DNA of 13,284 bases, from positions 1 through 13,284 of the forward strand of contig JBFHES010000118.1 in assembly GCA_041584015.1 (NCBI GenBank), given 5' to 3'. A model generated the notes under the pieces. The model did no database searches and was not told the origin of the DNA. It saw nothing but the letters and a program-made list of their open reading frames with translations. The stretch's first letter is position 1. Every line of letters begins with the position of its first letter. A program made the translations under genes and the position numbers. This DNA comes from JBFHES01 sp041584015. GTDB taxonomy: Bacteria > Bacteroidota > Bacteroidia > Bacteroidales > M50B96. This document shows, piece after piece, positions 1 through 7,251 of this stretch.

Positions 1-941
1 ATGGAAGTATTCATGTCTCCTTTGGCATATTTCATTTTTGCATATTCTGAATCTTCGCCAAACTTCTCCTTCGCATAAGCGGTCATACCAAACTGGTCGC
101 TTGACACAGAAACCAGGTAATCCAACTTATCGCCGCGATGTATATCCATGATGTGACACAAAGGACCAAATCCATGGGTTGGGTAAGTATTTCCATCTTC
201 CTTCTCTAAATGCTTTAAGCGCCACATGTTCCAGTAACCATTTTTCTCATCAAAATTAAGCCAGCGCAAATCGTGAATATAAGCACCCTCGGCATGTACA
301 ATTTCGCCAAACACGCCTTGCTTTGCCATATTCAGTGTCGCCATCTCAAAGAAATCGTAATTACAATTTTCCAGCTGCATACAATGGCGTTGTGTTTTTT
401 CCGCCGTATTAACCAATTGCCAGCACTCCTCAATTGTTAAAGCAGCAGGCACCTCGGTTGCAATATGTTTGCCCTGTTCCATGGCGTAAACCGCAATGGG
501 CGTGTGCAAATCCCAATGTGTGCACACATAGATCAAATCAATATCCTGGCGCTCGCAAATCACTTTCCAATCTTCGGCACCGGTGTATTCATCCGCTTTG
601 GGTTTTCCCGCCTCGGCTAACATTTGCTGGCATTTCGCTACCGCTTCCGGAACCACATCGCATAGAGCAACAATCTTCACACCTTCCAAAAAATTATAAC
701 GATGCACTGCACCTTCGCCACGCATACCTAGTCCTATAATTGCCATACGCACCGTATCAATAGGATCGCAGCGCAACTCCAGCACATCTTTTTGTCCTTC
801 GGGTCTGGTAGGTTCTTTAAAAAGCTCGCGGGCTGTAAATGTCTTTTCCTCGCTGCTTGCATTCCCAGGTTCTGTTTGTGGCTGACAAGCCATTAGGCAG
901 GTTATGCTTGCTACAAAAAGGAGGATTGTAATTTTCTTCAT
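1..941 (-). CDS. Gfo/Idh/MocA oxidoreductase-fold lipoprotein, GH109-like (3' end beyond the window)
   Basis: The reading frame is open from an ATG at 941 to the left edge, 313 codons, so the C-terminus is missing. The N-terminus MKKITILLFVASITCLMAC is a lipoprotein signal with lipobox L16-M17-A18-C19, so the protein is probably anchored to a membrane facing the periplasm or surface. A Rossmann motif (G70-L-G-M-R-G75) and the segment YPTHGFGP around H256, followed by HIMDIHRGDKLDYLVS, match what I recall of family GH109, NAD-dependent alpha-N-acetylgalactosaminidases. These cleave by oxidation, elimination and re-reduction rather than by classic hydrolysis. The start lies 11 bases after the stop of a NahK-like kinase gene, so the two are probably one operon in which this enzyme frees N-acetylhexosamine and the kinase activates it. 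Substrate is inferred; another sugar oxidoreductase of the same fold remains possible. Confidence 0.82.
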   Translation of the reverse strand, partial: MKKITILLFVASITCLMACQPQTEPGNASSEEKTFTARELFKEPTRPEGQKDVLELRCDPIDTVRMAIIGLGMRGEGAVHRYNFLEGVKIVALCDVVPEAVAKCQQMLAEAGKPKADEYTGAEDWKVICERQDIDLIYVCTHWDLHTPIAVYAMEQGKHIATEVPAALTIEECWQLVNTAEKTQRHCMQLENCNYDFFEMATLNMAKQGVFGEIVHAEGAYIHDLRWLNFDEKNGYWNMWRLKHLEKEDGNTYPTHGFGPLCHIMDIHRGDKLDYLVSVSSDQFGMTAYAKEKFGEDSEYAKMKYAKGDMNTS

Positions 942-952
942 GGTGCTATCTT

Positions 953-2017
953 TTAGTGATGATAATCCGTGATAATGTTCTGCATCTGCTGCTGTGCCTG
1001 TTCCATCTGAATTATTAGCTCTTGCTGAACCAGGCTTCGCTGCACGTTATGATCGGCATGAGCCGTTTTGTAATACACATCGCCGTTGAGGTAATCAGTT
1101 AAAAACCGAATGCCCATTATAAAAGTCATCAAAACCGGCGCTTGGTATAAATGCTGCCATTCCGTTGCCTTAAGTGTATTGCGTAACTCGCCAAGGTATC
1201 CTTTGGCAAAATGCGCATAAGCTTCAATATTAAATTTCACCTGCCTTAAGTCTTGCTCATCCTCTGCAGCAGTATTAGCAATTGTTCTTATGGAATCGCC
1301 AAAATCGTATAAAACAGAGCCCGGACCAACCGTGTCCAGATCAATAACCGCAGCTACCTTGTCCTTTCTAAAAAGCAAGTTATTTATCTTGGTGTCGTTG
1401 TGCACCACCCGCAAAGGTATTGATCCTGCCTTAATGAGTTGTTCCAGTTTGTTCAGCTGAGCTGCTCTTCGAAGATAGAAATCCACCAAGTCTTGAACAG
1501 CACTCAATCTACCCGCTGTATTATTGTTTATGCTCTCCTGCAATTGTTGCATCCGAAATGATACACTATGAAAATCGCTAATTGCTTCATGAAACTGACC
1601 AGCATCCTCCGAGGCCATTTTCTTTGCAAACCATCCATAGCCTCTTCCTGCCTCAAAAGCCTGATTGTTATTCTCAAGCACTTCAATGGCGCAAGATTCC
1701 TTAATAAAGTGCGTCATGCGCCAGGCGTCATTGGCTTCGCATTTATGCAGATAGTTGCCAGCAACTGTTGGGAACAGCATGGGAATTTCTATGGATTCAG
1801 CCGCTGCATCAACCAGTTTCATCAGGCGCTCGTGATTGGCAATTATTTGCTCAGGCCGTGTAAATACATCCGTGTTGATTCTTTGAAGAATATACTCCTG
1901 CGCTTCACTTACAAATTGCACCCGATAAGTATCATTAATGTGTCCTGAGCCAAAAGGCGCCACATTGAATAATTCCTTATCAGGAAAATACTGTGCTATA
2001 ATTTTCGCTAATCTCAT
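953..2017 (-). CDS. NahK-like N-acetylhexosamine 1-kinase (APH-fold phosphotransferase)
   Basis: A 354-residue cytosolic protein of the aminoglycoside-phosphotransferase/choline-kinase fold. The N-terminal nucleotide loop reads FGSGHINDTY, followed by YILQRINTDVF, as in N-acetylhexosamine 1-kinases (NahK) and their homologues once called mucin-desulfation proteins (MdsC). The catalytic loop is H206-N-D208-T-K-I-N-N with the metal-binding I-D226-L-D228-T further on, so the active site is complete. Length fits NahK (about 360). The expected reaction is ATP plus GlcNAc or GalNAc to the sugar 1-phosphate, feeding UDP-sugar synthesis. It is the first gene of a two-gene minus-strand unit with the GH109-like gene 11 bases downstream, which supports amino-sugar salvage. 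The 250 bases upstream show no clear TAnnTTTG element. The exact sugar is inferred; homoserine- or choline-kinase-like roles are less likely. Confidence 0.78.
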   Translation of the reverse strand: MRLAKIIAQYFPDKELFNVAPFGSGHINDTYRVQFVSEAQEYILQRINTDVFTRPEQIIANHERLMKLVDAAAESIEIPMLFPTVAGNYLHKCEANDAWRMTHFIKESCAIEVLENNNQAFEAGRGYGWFAKKMASEDAGQFHEAISDFHSVSFRMQQLQESINNNTAGRLSAVQDLVDFYLRRAAQLNKLEQLIKAGSIPLRVVHNDTKINNLLFRKDKVAAVIDLDTVGPGSVLYDFGDSIRTIANTAAEDEQDLRQVKFNIEAYAHFAKGYLGELRNTLKATEWQHLYQAPVLMTFIMGIRFLTDYLNGDVYYKTAHADHNVQRSLVQQELIIQMEQAQQQMQNIITDYHH

Positions 2018-2267
2018 AAATTAAACTCGCCATGAAATTACAATTGTAGCGGAGTTTAGCAAATAGCGGATGTCATGTTTTTAACCAATTGGATGAACCT
2101 ACCACAAGCGTTTGCATTTCTGGGCAATGCAATAAAAGGTTAAATACAAGATATGGCTGCAAAACAGATGAATCAGACGCACCATGTTTTTCGCGCACAC
2201 TTCCTTCGATGCACAAAAAACAAACATCAGGTAATTCATTCTAAAACCGCTTAAGAACTGCATGCGC

Positions 2268-2732
2268 TTATTTTTTTAATCGCTTAATATTTGCATAAAT
2301 AATGAGTAAAGGCACTGCACCAAAAACACCAAAGGAGCAATCGACTACTTGCCAGAAAAATGGGATTTCGCGAATGCTGCCCGCAATAAGTGCCAAAGGG
2401 ATAATGCCCACACAAGCAATAAGCCCACTAATTACGGTCCACTCTGCATGCAGAGGATTTCTATAAACATCAATAAAAAACACAGCAATAGCCAAATGCG
2501 CAAAACCAAGCCAGTCGGTTCCGTATGCTATGAATGGATACTTTGCATAACTCTCATTCATTCCATCGGCCACAAAACGAATCCACTCTGCAAGCATATG
2601 CGACTGCCCCACAAAAAGTGATTGCAGAAAATTAATCCCGGTGATAACGGGAAAAGCAGTAAGTCCACTGAAGACCAAACCCAGCATAAACACCATCACC
2701 CATAGTTTTATTTGTCTCTCCTGAATTACCAA
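2268..2732 (-). CDS. Small four-helix membrane protein, last gene of the DUF4173-like operon
   Basis: I do not recognise a named family. Four hydrophobic helices are visible: KLWVMVFMLGLVFSGLTAFP, then WLGFAHLAIAVFFIDVY, WTVISGLIACVGIIPLALIAG and VFGAVPLLIIYANI, ending in the basic tail KRLKK. An ATG at 2795 would overlap the upstream gene by 70 bases and add a polar stretch with no apparent role. I prefer a TTG at 2732: it overlaps the upstream stop by only 7 bases and has GGAGGA six bases before it, a strong Shine-Dalgarno sequence for this phylum. This gives 154 residues. A GTG at 2699 is also possible. The gene is probably coupled in translation to the DUF4173-like gene and works in the same membrane system. 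Function unknown. Confidence 0.7.
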   Translation of the reverse strand: MVIQERQIKLWVMVFMLGLVFSGLTAFPVITGINFLQSLFVGQSHMLAEWIRFVADGMNESYAKYPFIAYGTDWLGFAHLAIAVFFIDVYRNPLHAEWTVISGLIACVGIIPLALIAGSIREIPFFWQVVDCSFGVFGAVPLLIIYANIKRLKK

Positions 2733-4306
2733 ACCCAATCCTCCTTCTCCTGCTCTTTTAAACTTTTGTAGGCTTTGTACTCGGCATAATTCCATGCCAG
2801 CTTTGGTTCTTGCTCCTTACCTGCAAGAAATGCACTTCTTCTTTGCTCATAATACTTTCTAAAAGTGATTCCGCTCCCATTTCTATAGATGGTTATATTT
2901 TCACGCCAATCTATATGCCCAGCATGACTCTCAATTATTGGAAGTGTTTTGTCGGAAAGCGATAAAAGGAATACCATGTCGATTGGTTGTTTATAATTGT
3001 GTGCCAAATTGTGCCTGGCTATTAATGAATCCCAACTAACAGTGCAGGTAAAAATAAGCGCTGCATATACACTCCAGGAATTTATACGTAATAAGTAAAA
3101 TGCAGACTTACGATCTCTGATTTTCAGATACAGCGTAATTAAGCCAATTATGATGAGCAGAAGAAAAATGATAACACCAATTCGTTTGTATGCTAATCCG
3201 TAATGATTTATGTAGTGGAAATTGCGTACACCCACCGATATGGCTAAAATGCAATTCTGAACAATCCAGATATAAGCTAAACGTTTTAGCCATTTTTTAC
3301 CGGTATAAAAATTCTGATTCCTGCGAAAGAAATACAAGAGGATGCCCATGGAAAGCAGGATGCTTAAAATTAGCAGGTAAGTGCCTTCGTGCACAAACTG
3401 CTTAAGGTTAACAACCGTTTTATATTCGAAATTAAACCACACCCACCAAACATCAATACTGTTTACAATCAGCAACAATAGGTTGACCATAACAACTAAC
3501 ATAACACCGGATCTGTATTCGTTCTTTAAGCCCAATTGCAGACCTGTCTTCGGCTCCTCAATAACACTGGCACCGGAATACATACTGTAATCTCTGCGTG
3601 GAGTAGCTGGGGTAAAAGGTTGGCGTACCCGCTTGACAAAATCGCTGAGCCCGGCTTCACGTTTGAGAAAGGTTTTAATTTGTGCATTGAACAAAAACCA
3701 CGCAGTAAGCACGGCACCCAATAAGATAAACAAGACCCTGAGCAGTGAAATATTTTTAAATACCTGCTCCAGCCAAGTTAGGAAGCCAGTCCAAATGTCG
3801 CTAGTAAACGAATCGAAAACATGATTGGAAAATTTAAAAATCCAGTAAAACACACCAAGCACCAGAAAAGGTAAAATGGAGAGGCGTACAAAACGCCAGG
3901 CACTTTTCACTTTCCCGAGCTTTGCCTCGCCCTTTGGAATGGCAGCCCCCAGCTCTAGCGGGAACCTAAATAGATTTCCAAGAGAAGTAGGAATGGCGTA
4001 AATAATGGATCTTAAGGCAGGCTGCTGAATGAAACCGATCATTAATAAAAAGCTGGTGCACCAACCAAAAATTGCCACATCAGAATTGTTCAGCACAAGC
4101 AATACAGCCGTGGCTAAATGCCCGAAGACGGTAACAAGCACAGTGTGTGATTTTAAACTCTCACGATAGAAGAGCAACACACCAAGGAGCATATAGCCTG
4201 AGAATATCAGCGCATTTAAGCCCAGCGGTATTTCCCAGAACAGAAAATTGAACAGAAGTACGCCGAGAAAAAAGAAAGGTAGTTTTTTGTTTTTTAGTGC
4301 ATTCAT
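2726..4306 (-). CDS. DUF4173-like polytopic membrane protein
   Basis: A 526-residue inner-membrane protein. Paired hydrophobic helices fill residues 8-110, then comes a polar loop with PFTPATPRRDYSMYSG near the middle, then a second cluster of helices. After the membrane part, the C-terminus has WDSLIARHNLAH and DMVFLLSLSDKTLPII, followed by a charged soluble tail. This layout and the HEGTYLLILSILLSMGILLYFF segment fit the DUF4173/DUF4153-like proteins of Bacteroidota as I remember them; the family call is from memory. No catalytic motif is visible. The gene has its own copy of the operon's palindromic box 14 bases before its ATG, so it can probably be transcribed apart from the regulator upstream. 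Its 3' end overlaps the next small membrane gene. The role is unknown; a membrane stress or envelope function under the neighbouring regulator is only a guess. Confidence 0.75.
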   Translation of the reverse strand: MNALKNKKLPFFFLGVLLFNFLFWEIPLGLNALIFSGYMLLGVLLFYRESLKSHTVLVTVFGHLATAVLLVLNNSDVAIFGWCTSFLLMIGFIQQPALRSIIYAIPTSLGNLFRFPLELGAAIPKGEAKLGKVKSAWRFVRLSILPFLVLGVFYWIFKFSNHVFDSFTSDIWTGFLTWLEQVFKNISLLRVLFILLGAVLTAWFLFNAQIKTFLKREAGLSDFVKRVRQPFTPATPRRDYSMYSGASVIEEPKTGLQLGLKNEYRSGVMLVVMVNLLLLIVNSIDVWWVWFNFEYKTVVNLKQFVHEGTYLLILSILLSMGILLYFFRRNQNFYTGKKWLKRLAYIWIVQNCILAISVGVRNFHYINHYGLAYKRIGVIIFLLLIIIGLITLYLKIRDRKSAFYLLRINSWSVYAALIFTCTVSWDSLIARHNLAHNYKQPIDMVFLLSLSDKTLPIIESHAGHIDWRENITIYRNGSGITFRKYYEQRRSAFLAGKEQEPKLAWNYAEYKAYKSLKEQEKEDWVW

Positions 4307-4318
4307 AGTATATGTTTT

Positions 4319-4347
4319 TAAAAGTACTTTGCATTACAAAGTGCAAA
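4319..4347 (-). promoter_or_regulatory. Promoter with palindromic operator before the DUF4173-like gene
   Basis: Reading the minus strand there is TTTG (4347-4344), 17 bases, then TACTTTTA (4326-4319), one base off the Bacteroidota -7 element TAnnTTTG. Between and across them lie an inverted repeat CTTTG-N5-CAAAG (4341-4327) and the perfect palindrome AAAGTACTTT (4330-4321). The same arrangement occurs before the first gene of the operon. The box ends 14 bases before the ATG, so the leader would be very short. Operator function is inferred from symmetry and recurrence. Confidence 0.6.
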
Positions 4348-4371
4348 TTCAAAAAAAAGAGCGCTCCTTAC

Positions 4372-4692
4372 TTATTCGTTTTTATTTTGAGCTGCTCCGC
4401 CTTGATTAATTAACTGTTCTAAAGCGCTTAAGTGTTGTTTAAACAACTGGATTCCCAGAGCGGTTGCCTTGTAGCTTGTTTTGGGTTTTCGGCCAACAAA
4501 CTGCTTTTTCACCTCTATAAGCTGGTTCTTTTCAAGCGCCGCCAAATGGCTGGCTAAATTACCGTCGGTCAAATCGAGCGTTTCCTTCAAGGTATTAAAG
4601 TCCATCCACTCGTTTACCATGAGTACCGACATAACCCCCAGCCTTACCCTACTCTCAAAGAGTTTATTACTATTCTTCAGAAAGTCTAACAT
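4372..4692 (-). CDS. Winged-helix transcriptional regulator (HTH_34-like)
   Basis: A 106-residue DNA-binding protein. The segment LFESRVRLGVMSVLMVNEWMDFNTLKETLDLTDGN holds the first helices, L-A-S-H-L-A-A-L-E-K is the recognition helix, and IEVKKQFVGRKPKTSYKATALG forms the wing. This is the typical pattern of the short MarR/ArsR-like family PF13601. I chose the ATG at 4692 because it overlaps the upstream stop (ATGTTAG) by 7 bases, as in a coupled operon, and starts MLDFLKNSNKLFESR like its relatives. A longer frame to 4815 adds an unlikely Trp/Cys-rich extension read inside the upstream gene. No metal-binding cysteines are visible. It sits between two membrane-protein genes, and both promoters carry the same palindromic box, which is its most likely target. 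Confidence 0.88.
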   Translation of the reverse strand: MLDFLKNSNKLFESRVRLGVMSVLMVNEWMDFNTLKETLDLTDGNLASHLAALEKNQLIEVKKQFVGRKPKTSYKATALGIQLFKQHLSALEQLINQGGAAQNKNE

Positions 4693-5327
4693 CGCTCGTA
4701 TTTGAAATACATAACTGTTCCGTAAATAATGTGCAGGACACCAAAACCAATGGTCCAAAATAACAAGGCGTAACCTACAAAATAACTCGCAATCAAACCA
4801 AGCCCAATCTGACATAATCCAAGATATTTTACATCGTGCAAGGTGTACTTACTGGCATTCACCAACGCGAGGCCATAAAACATAAGTGTAACCGGAGCGA
4901 GCAAATGAAGTTCGTTATGAAGGATCAGTATCATTCCAAAAATACCACCGGCAAACAGTGGAATAAATAAATTTATCAGGAGTCGACGAGCGCTATTGTC
5001 CCAAATGGCCTGGCCGTTCTTTTTTGCTTTTTGGGTGGTAAGTATAATGCCCGAAGCAATTGCCAAAACAAGAATGATAAGGCCATCGAATAGAAAGAAC
5101 CAAAACGGATCGCTTTTTAAGCTACCATCGCTTGTATAAATAAGCGCTTCGTAATCGGAGTAGTACACGTTAAAATCTAAATACCAAAATGCCGCCAAGG
5201 CACCAAGCAGTGCATATACGCCGGCGAGAATTCCGGAAAAGCCACTTAGCGAAATAAACTTCGACGAACGCTCCATTAGAGACCGAATCTCCGACAAATT
5301 ATCTAAATGCTCTTTTTGACTATTCAT
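4686..5327 (-). CDS. Polytopic membrane protein of unknown function, first gene of the regulator operon
   Basis: A 213-residue protein with a short charged cytoplasmic N-terminus (SQKEHLDNLSEIRSLMERSS) and about six membrane helices, among them GFSGILAGVYALLGALAAFWYL, FLFDGLIILVLAIASGIIL, LLINLFIPLFAGGIFGMILIL and ALLFWTIGFGVLHIIYGTVMYF. The motif GLALVNASKYTLHDVKYLG between helices recurs, as I recall, in Bacteroidota proteins encoded beside HTH_34 regulators; I cannot name the family. The start at 5327 lies 13 bases after the palindromic promoter box. Its stop overlaps the regulator's start by 7 bases, so the membrane protein and regulator are made together, which would suit a membrane sensor and transcription factor pair. 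That role is inferred only from the context. Confidence 0.8.
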   Translation of the reverse strand: MNSQKEHLDNLSEIRSLMERSSKFISLSGFSGILAGVYALLGALAAFWYLDFNVYYSDYEALIYTSDGSLKSDPFWFFLFDGLIILVLAIASGIILTTQKAKKNGQAIWDNSARRLLINLFIPLFAGGIFGMILILHNELHLLAPVTLMFYGLALVNASKYTLHDVKYLGLCQIGLGLIASYFVGYALLFWTIGFGVLHIIYGTVMYFKYERC

Positions 5328-5338
5328 ATTTCAGTTTT

Positions 5339-5368
5339 TAAAAGTACTTTGAACTACAAAGCTACAAA
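5339..5368 (-). promoter_or_regulatory. Promoter with palindromic operator before the membrane-protein/regulator operon
   Basis: Minus strand: TTTG (5368-5365), 18 bases, then TACTTTTA (5346-5339). The inverted repeat CTTTG-N5-CAAAG spans 5361-5347 and the palindrome AAAGTACTTT spans 5350-5341. Compared with the copy at 4321-4341, 18 of 21 bases agree and the flanking GTTTTTA is also shared. The three differing bases are all in the spacer between the arms of the inverted repeat, as expected for a protein-binding site under selection. Confidence 0.62.
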
Positions 5369-6027
5369 CAAAACAGCGATGTACAAATTTAATTGCCCTT
5401 GAAAAGCGTTAAAAAAGATTAAATGCCAATAAACAGTTCTTGATTAAGGTCTGCCATTCGGAGTAATTAAGAGCAGAAGCATTGTTGATTAGGAGTAAGC
5501 TCTAACATACAGTTCCAACTCACCTTGGCGCTTCGCCCAAACCGGACTTCATTTGTTCATCTAAATTATAGTTTCAATAGAATTCACGTTTTTCGCGACG
5601 CTCCAGTTTTTCGCTTGATCGCAAAAACGAAACAAAAAAAATCAAGGCTGTTTTTAAAAAAGGCCAAACAAAACAGTCGGCATTATTAGAATTAATAAGG
5701 TTGGTATTATTCCTATAACAATGACTGCGATCGCCGTGCAGGGGAGGTCGTCCACGGATGGCGCGAAATGAAAGTTGCCGCTCTGGATGAATGTACCGTC
5801 TTTTAATGAACTTGACTAGTTATTAATGAAGGTGCCTCAAGAACTAGTTAAGGCAAGCTTTTATTTGGCAGCTGTGGTGGGTTTTTGGTTCGTTTTGGGC
5901 GGCAGCCAAAATGAACAGAATAAAAAAGACAGTCAACCTGCAATATAAAAGTGATGCGTAATTTTGCCAGTACAACAAACAAACACGCTCTGTTTAAACC
6001 AACACCAAGCAAGCTAGAAGCTGAGTT
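5369..6027. other. Gene-free stretch of about 660 bases
   Basis: No convincing reading frame is present on either strand. Visible items are two copies of ACTAGTT about 35 bases apart (around 5814 and 5842), a GC-richer patch near 5726-5790 that contains GCGATCGC and a possible short stem CCGTG/CACGG, and a run of A-rich sequence around 5620-5670. None of these adds up to a recognised element. It may hold decayed sequence or an RNA I cannot identify. Confidence 0.5.
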
Positions 6028-6942
6028 TTAAAATCTCATTTTGTATTCCAGATTTGCAATAAAACTTCGTGTCAAGCCATCTGGTCGTGCATCTCTCACC
6101 ATAAAAGGCATGCCCATATTTAGCTGAATGCTATTGGCTCTGTTTATTTCATAATCCAGGTATAGGTTTCCATTCAGCGTTAATCCTTGCGAACCGGCAA
6201 TTTCCTGTTCATTATTAAACGCATCGGTGTAGGTGTCGTTTGCTAAATGATAGATGGGCAAAATGCTGGGCGTTATAAGCAGTTTATGTGTGAGGGTAAT
6301 CGGATAGGCCATGCGCAACAATACATCACCACTGCGCTTAAATTTATTTGTTGACTGAAAAGTGCTGAGCACATCGTCTGAAGGAAATGTGCTGGCAAGG
6401 AACTGATTTTCGTTGTGCACCAATGGTTGTTGAAGGGCTACAACCAGTTGCAGTTTATTAAGTGCATAGGCAACTCCAAGCAGCAGATCATAGCTTCCTA
6501 AACTCGTTTGGTAGTCCATTGGATAATTTGCCTTGCTATTGGTGGTCACTCCATCCGGAAAAGGAATTTTGCTACCCAAGGTAAATTGGAGTTGTTCACT
6601 TGCCCGATAATTGGTGTTAAGATAAACATCCGACAAACCAGCTGTTGAAATTCCATTTCCGTTTTGTGCCAGCGAGGTTAGCTTTACATCAAAACCCAGC
6701 TTTTTAGTTAACTGCCACTTATAGGCCAAATAACTGCCATAAACAGTTATCGAATTATCGGCGCTTCCCCAGAATGCACCAAGGCTTAGCTCCTCCTTTA
6801 GTGCGCGAATGCTATCGCTACTTTGCGGTTTAAAACCATTAACAGTGCAAAAGCCTGCATCGCTGCAACCCTGAGCGTAACCAACCATTGTAAATAAAGC
6901 CAGCAGGCTTAAAGTAATAAGAACATGTTTCATATTTGTCAT
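6028..6942 (-). CDS. Outer-membrane beta-barrel protein with signal peptide
   Basis: A 304-residue secreted protein. The N-terminus MKHVLITLSLLALFTMVGYAQG is a Sec signal peptide with likely cleavage after GYA. The mature part opens with a cysteine pair in GCSDAGFCTVNGFKP and then alternates polar and apolar residues in amphipathic strands such as NSITVYGSYLAYKWQLT, FDVKLTSLAQN, LQFTLGSKIPFP and YDLLLGVAYALNKLQLVVAL. It ends in LEYKMRF, a terminal aromatic typical of outer-membrane barrels recognised by the BAM machinery. The second ATG (6933) may be the real start, since it begins directly at MKHVL. The gene stands alone, with a TAnnTTTG element 61 bases upstream. I recall CSDAGFCT-type barrels in other Bacteroidota, but no substrate or function can be read from the sequence. 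Confidence 0.82.
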   Translation of the reverse strand: MTNMKHVLITLSLLALFTMVGYAQGCSDAGFCTVNGFKPQSSDSIRALKEELSLGAFWGSADNSITVYGSYLAYKWQLTKKLGFDVKLTSLAQNGNGISTAGLSDVYLNTNYRASEQLQFTLGSKIPFPDGVTTNSKANYPMDYQTSLGSYDLLLGVAYALNKLQLVVALQQPLVHNENQFLASTFPSDDVLSTFQSTNKFKRSGDVLLRMAYPITLTHKLLITPSILPIYHLANDTYTDAFNNEQEIAGSQGLTLNGNLYLDYEINRANSIQLNMGMPFMVRDARPDGLTRSFIANLEYKMRF

Positions 6943-7002
6943 ACCGGTAGTTTGATAGGTAAATATAATGCAATAAAGGATAGTATAGCATTCGTTAATT
7001 TA

Positions 7003-7010
7003 CAAATATA
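7003..7010 (-). promoter_or_regulatory. Probable -7 element for the beta-barrel gene
   Basis: The minus strand reads TATATTTG, a perfect match to the Bacteroidota TAnnTTTG element, 61 bases before the ATG at 6942. No TTG is found at the expected -33 distance, so the call is moderate. Confidence 0.42.
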
Positions 7011-7026
7011 AATTAAAAGGTTAGCC

Positions 7027-7060
7027 GCTACCGTTCTGGCAACGTTTTAAGCCCGGTAGC
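7027..7060. other. Hairpin at the left border of the cassette-like region
   Basis: GCTACCG (7027-7033) and CGGTAGC (7054-7060) form a perfect 7-bp stem around a 20-base loop. No T-run follows on either strand, so a simple terminator is unlikely. GTTAGCC at 7020-7026, directly before it, resembles GTTAGCT and GTTAACG that start later cassettes. It may mark the left junction of the cassette-like region. Confidence 0.35.
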
Positions 7061-7156
7061 CAGCAAGGGAAAAAATAAAAATTCCAGCACCAACATTATC
7101 TGTAGTTCTCAACGAATTATATGCCCTCAGACCAACGACAAGGTGTATTTATTTGC

Positions 7157-7164
7157 TATATTTG
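7157..7164 (+). promoter_or_regulatory. Probable -7 element for the AbiC-like gene
   Basis: TATATTTG matches TAnnTTTG perfectly and lies 87 bases before the chosen ATG at 7252. It also argues against the upstream in-frame ATG at 7153, which would start before this promoter. No clear -33 TTG is visible. Confidence 0.42.
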
Positions 7165-7251
7165 GAACGGTATGTACCACTAACAACGAAACGATATAAA
7201 CGGAATAAAAACAGGTGGACACATAGATGCGTTACCCACAAGCAAAAAAAT

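Noticed and set aside
434..739. 101-codon plus-strand frame
   Set aside because: It is a shadow of the GH109-like gene on the opposite strand, with no family features.
1568..1948. 126-codon plus-strand frame
   Set aside because: It lies antisense inside the NahK-like kinase gene, whose catalytic motifs are intact.
2112..2132. Hairpin TTGCAT/ATGCAA as a terminator
   Set aside because: The stem is only six bases and no T-run follows on either strand.
2733..2795. ATG start at 2795 for the small membrane protein
   Set aside because: It needs a 70-base overlap with the DUF4173-like gene; the TTG at 2732 has a strong Shine-Dalgarno sequence and a 7-base overlap.
4693..4815. Longer start for the winged-helix regulator
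   Set aside because: The extension lies wholly within the upstream gene and is rich in Trp and Cys; the ATG at 4692 gives the usual family length and a coupled overlap.
7027..7060. Rho-independent terminator
   Set aside because: The stem is good, but A-rich sequence rather than a T-run follows on the plus strand, and the minus strand lacks a T-run directly after the stem.
7153..7251. Upstream extension of the AbiC-like protein from the ATG at 7153
   Set aside because: It would begin before the TATATTTG promoter element, and the extra 33 residues are basic and unlike the start of the family.
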